A stretch of 16,118 bases of DNA, from NCBI GenBank assembly GCA_012521935.1, contig JAAYLJ010000181.1, positions 1 through 16,118 on the forward strand, read 5' to 3'. Below the pieces are notes generated by a model. The model saw only the letters and a program-made list of their open reading frames with translations. It searched no databases and was not told the DNA's origin. Shown here in pieces: positions 13,796 to 16,118 of the stretch. Within the stretch, counting starts at the first letter, position 1; every line of letters starts with the position of its first letter. The position numbers and the translations under genes are program-made. The stretch comes from Campylobacteraceae bacterium (GTDB lineage: Bacteria; Campylobacterota; Campylobacteria; Campylobacterales; Campylobacteraceae).

Positions 13796-16118
13796 TAAAA
13801 CTCCTTTTTTATTTGATTTTTATTGCGTAAAGCAAATATATATAATACAAAAATAGCACAAACAACTACATATATCCAAAGTGGAATTGGTACAGGATCT
13901 CCTTTTGCATATGAATGAAGTCCTGCTAGATAAAAATTTACTCCAAAATATGTCATTAAAATTGAACCAAATCCAAGTAAAGAAAAGAGTGCAAAATTTA
14001 AGATGCAGTAGTATTGTTTGATTAATCTATAGTGTGTTATTGCTGTATATAAAGCAATGGAAACAAAAGTCCACGTCTCTTTAGGGTCCCAACCCCAGTA
14101 CCTTCCCCAAGACTCATTTGCCCAAATACCGCCAATGAAATTTCCAATTACAAGTAAACTTAACCCAATGATTAATGAAATCTCTACTATGTACGCTAAA
14201 TATTTGATTTGATTATAGTTAATTTTAATTTTTCTTGATATGGCATATAGAGTTAATATTAGTGCGCCAACTATCGCACTAAGGGCTAAAAATCCATAAC
14301 TTGCCGTGATTATTGAGACATGAATGCTTAACCAAAATGAGTCTAAAACTGGCACTAATGGAGTAATCTCAGGATCAATTCCCCCTAAATGCGCAACAAA
14401 TGCAAAAATACCAGCCATAAACAAAGCTGCTCCAAGCCCTAAAAATGAGCGTTTAAAAAGAATAAGTCCAGCTAGTGCGCAAGACCAAGAGATATAGATG
14501 ATAGACTCATAAGTGTTGCTCATTGGAATAAAACCAGATATATACCATCTGCCTAAAATGCCAGCCGTATGAACCGTAAAAAGCAAAATAAATATGAAAT
14601 ATATGGCTGAATTTGTCCATTTTGGTATTAGTTTTTTCTTTAAAATTTGCGTAAAACCTAATAAAAGAGTTAAAAAACCAAACAATATATACCATTTAAT
14701 AAGTGAAGAAAAAACCTTTAAATCATTAAGTAAAAGTTCAATTTTTAGCTTTGTAGCATCTATATAGTTTTCATTTCCAAATTTTTTAGCGTGGGCGTCT
14801 ATGGACTCTAAAGGTTTAATGGCTTGTTTAAAATCTCTTTCAAAAACAAAATCCATAAACTTCATCACCTCTTTACTTAAAAACTCTTCACTCTCATTTG
14901 TGGGATTTTTAAAGATTTCATCCACACTTTTCCAAGGAGCACTCCAATCTAGGCTATCAGGAAAAAGCTTGAAAAAGAGTCCATAAAAAGTCATTAAAGT
15001 GATATTTAGCCTCTCATCAACTGCTATTAAATCTTTTTCAAACTCGCCTCTTTTGCTTGGTGAAGTTTTTAATGCTTCATTTACTAATAGTTCTAATTTA
15101 TAAGTTTGTCCTTCAAAAAAATCATCAAATTTAGCCAATTTTTCGCTTTTTTCTAATCCTACAATCTCTTTTAATTCTTTAGTTTTTATCTTTATGATGG
15201 GGATATGTTTCCATAATCTTTGATGAGTAAACATTCCTAATACAAGCTGGTTTGCGCTAAGTCCATAAAGAGAATCTTTGCCACTAATTTTATACATTAT
15301 CTCTTTACAAAGCGTATCCATAGGCTTCATTCTTCCGCTTCTTGATTGGACGGTAAGTTTTGAGAATTTTTTTGAAAGCTCCACTGAGTTATCTTTTAAA
15401 TCTTTTAAATAAACCTCTTCATAAGTAGAGCCATAAAGGGCGCTATATGGTAAGGTTAAAAGAAGTACCGTTAAAGCTGTAAGTTTTTTCGTCTTTTTTA
15501 TCAATGTTTGTAGTCTGCTTTTTGGATCTAAAATATTTAAAATTAAACCAAGAAATAAAAGTGCATATCCAATATAAGTTGGAATTTTTCCTGGATCTTT
15601 ATTTATCCAAAAAACTGCCTCATCCTCGCTAAAACTACTTTGATATATTGCGTATTTTTCAACTCTTAATGGCTTATTCATAGATATATTATAAATTTTA
15701 TCTTTAATTTTAATATCGCTAGAATAGCCTACTGGTGCATACCCTCCAGGATAATAATTAGTTTTAAACTCTTTTAAAAGGATGGAAAAAGGAAGATTTA
15801 AAGGAGTTGGACCATATCCTATTTTAATCTCACCTTGATTAAAACTTACAGTGCTTTTCTTAGGCTCTTTTTGAAACTCTTCATTTAAGCTTATCTTTTT
15901 TTTCTCACCCTTAAAAGCTAATTCAATCTCAAGCTCACTCTTTGTAGCCAAACCCTCTTTTAATACTCTTGCTTCTATTAGTTTTAAGTTAATTTTTTCG
16001 CCATTTAATATTACAGTTTTATCTAATCTATTTTTCCACGCATTTGCTCTAAAAGCAATATTTACTTTCTCACTTTTCTTATCTTTAATAAACTCAATTT
16101 GAATATAAGGCTCACTAC
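13795..16118 (-). CDS. ResB-CcsA fused cytochrome c haem synthetase, NrfI-like (5' end beyond window)
   Basis: Integral membrane protein that carries haem across the membrane and joins it to CXXCH-type motifs (System II). The frame is open from the right edge to TAG at 13795-13797, about 773 visible residues; the N-terminal part of ResB is missing. Visible in order are the end of the ResB domain (YYPGGYAPVGYSSD), a membrane helix, a second signal-like helix, the segment QSRSGRMKPMDTL, a large periplasmic part, and the CcsA part with about eight helices. Haem-handling features are HTAGILGRWY, the WWD segment (WANESWGRYWGWDPKETW) and LHSYAKGDP. With the NrfJ-like gene next to it, it resembles NrfI, which in Wolinella matures the CX2CK haem of nitrite reductase NrfA. 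The fusion is certain from sequence; specificity for NrfA is inferred. Confidence 0.9.
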   Translation of the reverse strand, partial: SEPYIQIEFIKDKKSEKVNIAFRANAWKNRLDKTVILNGEKINLKLIEARVLKEGLATKSELEIELAFKGEKKKISLNEEFQKEPKKSTVSFNQGEIKIGYGPTPLNLPFSILLKEFKTNYYPGGYAPVGYSSDIKIKDKIYNISMNKPLRVEKYAIYQSSFSEDEAVFWINKDPGKIPTYIGYALLFLGLILNILDPKSRLQTLIKKTKKLTALTVLLLTLPYSALYGSTYEEVYLKDLKDNSVELSKKFSKLTVQSRSGRMKPMDTLCKEIMYKISGKDSLYGLSANQLVLGMFTHQRLWKHIPIIKIKTKELKEIVGLEKSEKLAKFDDFFEGQTYKLELLVNEALKTSPSKRGEFEKDLIAVDERLNITLMTFYGLFFKLFPDSLDWSAPWKSVDEIFKNPTNESEEFLSKEVMKFMDFVFERDFKQAIKPLESIDAHAKKFGNENYIDATKLKIELLLNDLKVFSSLIKWYILFGFLTLLLGFTQILKKKLIPKWTNSAIYFIFILLFTVHTAGILGRWYISGFIPMSNTYESIIYISWSCALAGLILFKRSFLGLGAALFMAGIFAFVAHLGGIDPEITPLVPVLDSFWLSIHVSIITASYGFLALSAIVGALILTLYAISRKIKINYNQIKYLAYIVEISLIIGLSLLVIGNFIGGIWANESWGRYWGWDPKETWTFVSIALYTAITHYRLIKQYYCILNFALFSLLGFGSILMTYFGVNFYLAGLHSYAKGDPVPIPLWIYVVVCAIFVLYIFALRNKNQIKKEF

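Noticed and set aside
15949..15951. TTG as a start for the CcsA-like protein, giving a complete 718-residue gene
   Set aside because: The frame stays open through 16116 and the extra residues continue the ResB domain, so the gene is cut by the window edge.

Overview
The window is an AT-rich stretch of a Campylobacterota (epsilonproteobacterial) genome that respires nitrate. Three things point there: the nap gene order napA-G-H-B-F-L-D with napL and no napC or napE; a long (930-residue) NapA; and a fused ResB-CcsA cytochrome c synthetase followed by a NrfJ-like protein, as in Wolinella and Sulfurospirillum. The genus cannot be fixed from the sequence. No rRNA, tRNA, CRISPR array, insertion sequence or phage gene was seen, and no gene-free stretch exceeds 300 bases.

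Left end (1-2616): a tungstate uptake locus. tupB and tupC (ATPase, cut by the left edge) run leftward. tupA (binding protein) runs rightward and ends at a clear hairpin terminator. The divergent intergenic region is centred on a perfect 28-bp palindrome, the likely operator. A MOSC-domain gene (2615-3316) converges on tupA.

Centre (3403-10825): the nap operon, all leftward. Order of transcription is napA (Mo-bisPGD nitrate reductase), napG and napH (Fe-S quinol dehydrogenase), napB (dihaem cytochrome c), napF, napL, napD, then a small Aer/CetB-like PAS gene 9 bases after napD. The operon is bounded by a promoter with an FNR/CRP-type palindrome at exactly -41.5 relative to a good -10 box, and by a 12-bp-stem terminator after the PAS gene. 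Stop/start overlaps couple napG-napH, napF-napL and napL-napD. A G6/C6 hairpin followed by five T lies inside the first codons of napF and could reduce expression of the distal genes.

Right end (10913-16118), also leftward: the 3' part of a CcsBA-type synthetase (NrfI-like), a NrfJ-like periplasmic protein, a Crp/Fnr-family regulator whose recognition helix has the FNR-type E-x-x-S-R pattern, and an unusual membrane protein with two NarX/PilJ-like sensing modules and no recognisable output domain. A hairpin separates this group from the nap promoter.

Working together (inference): quinol electrons pass through NapH/NapG to NapB and NapA; NapD, NapF and NapL support maturation; the ccs/nrf genes provide haem attachment for nitrite ammonification; tungstate uptake and the MOSC protein concern the Mo/W side; and the Crp/Fnr protein, the orphan sensor and the PAS protein are candidates for linking nitrogen-oxide or energy status to transcription and behaviour. 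Most of this is a recognisable respiratory locus. The least explained parts are the output-less sensor, the PAS gene inside the operon and the napF hairpin.
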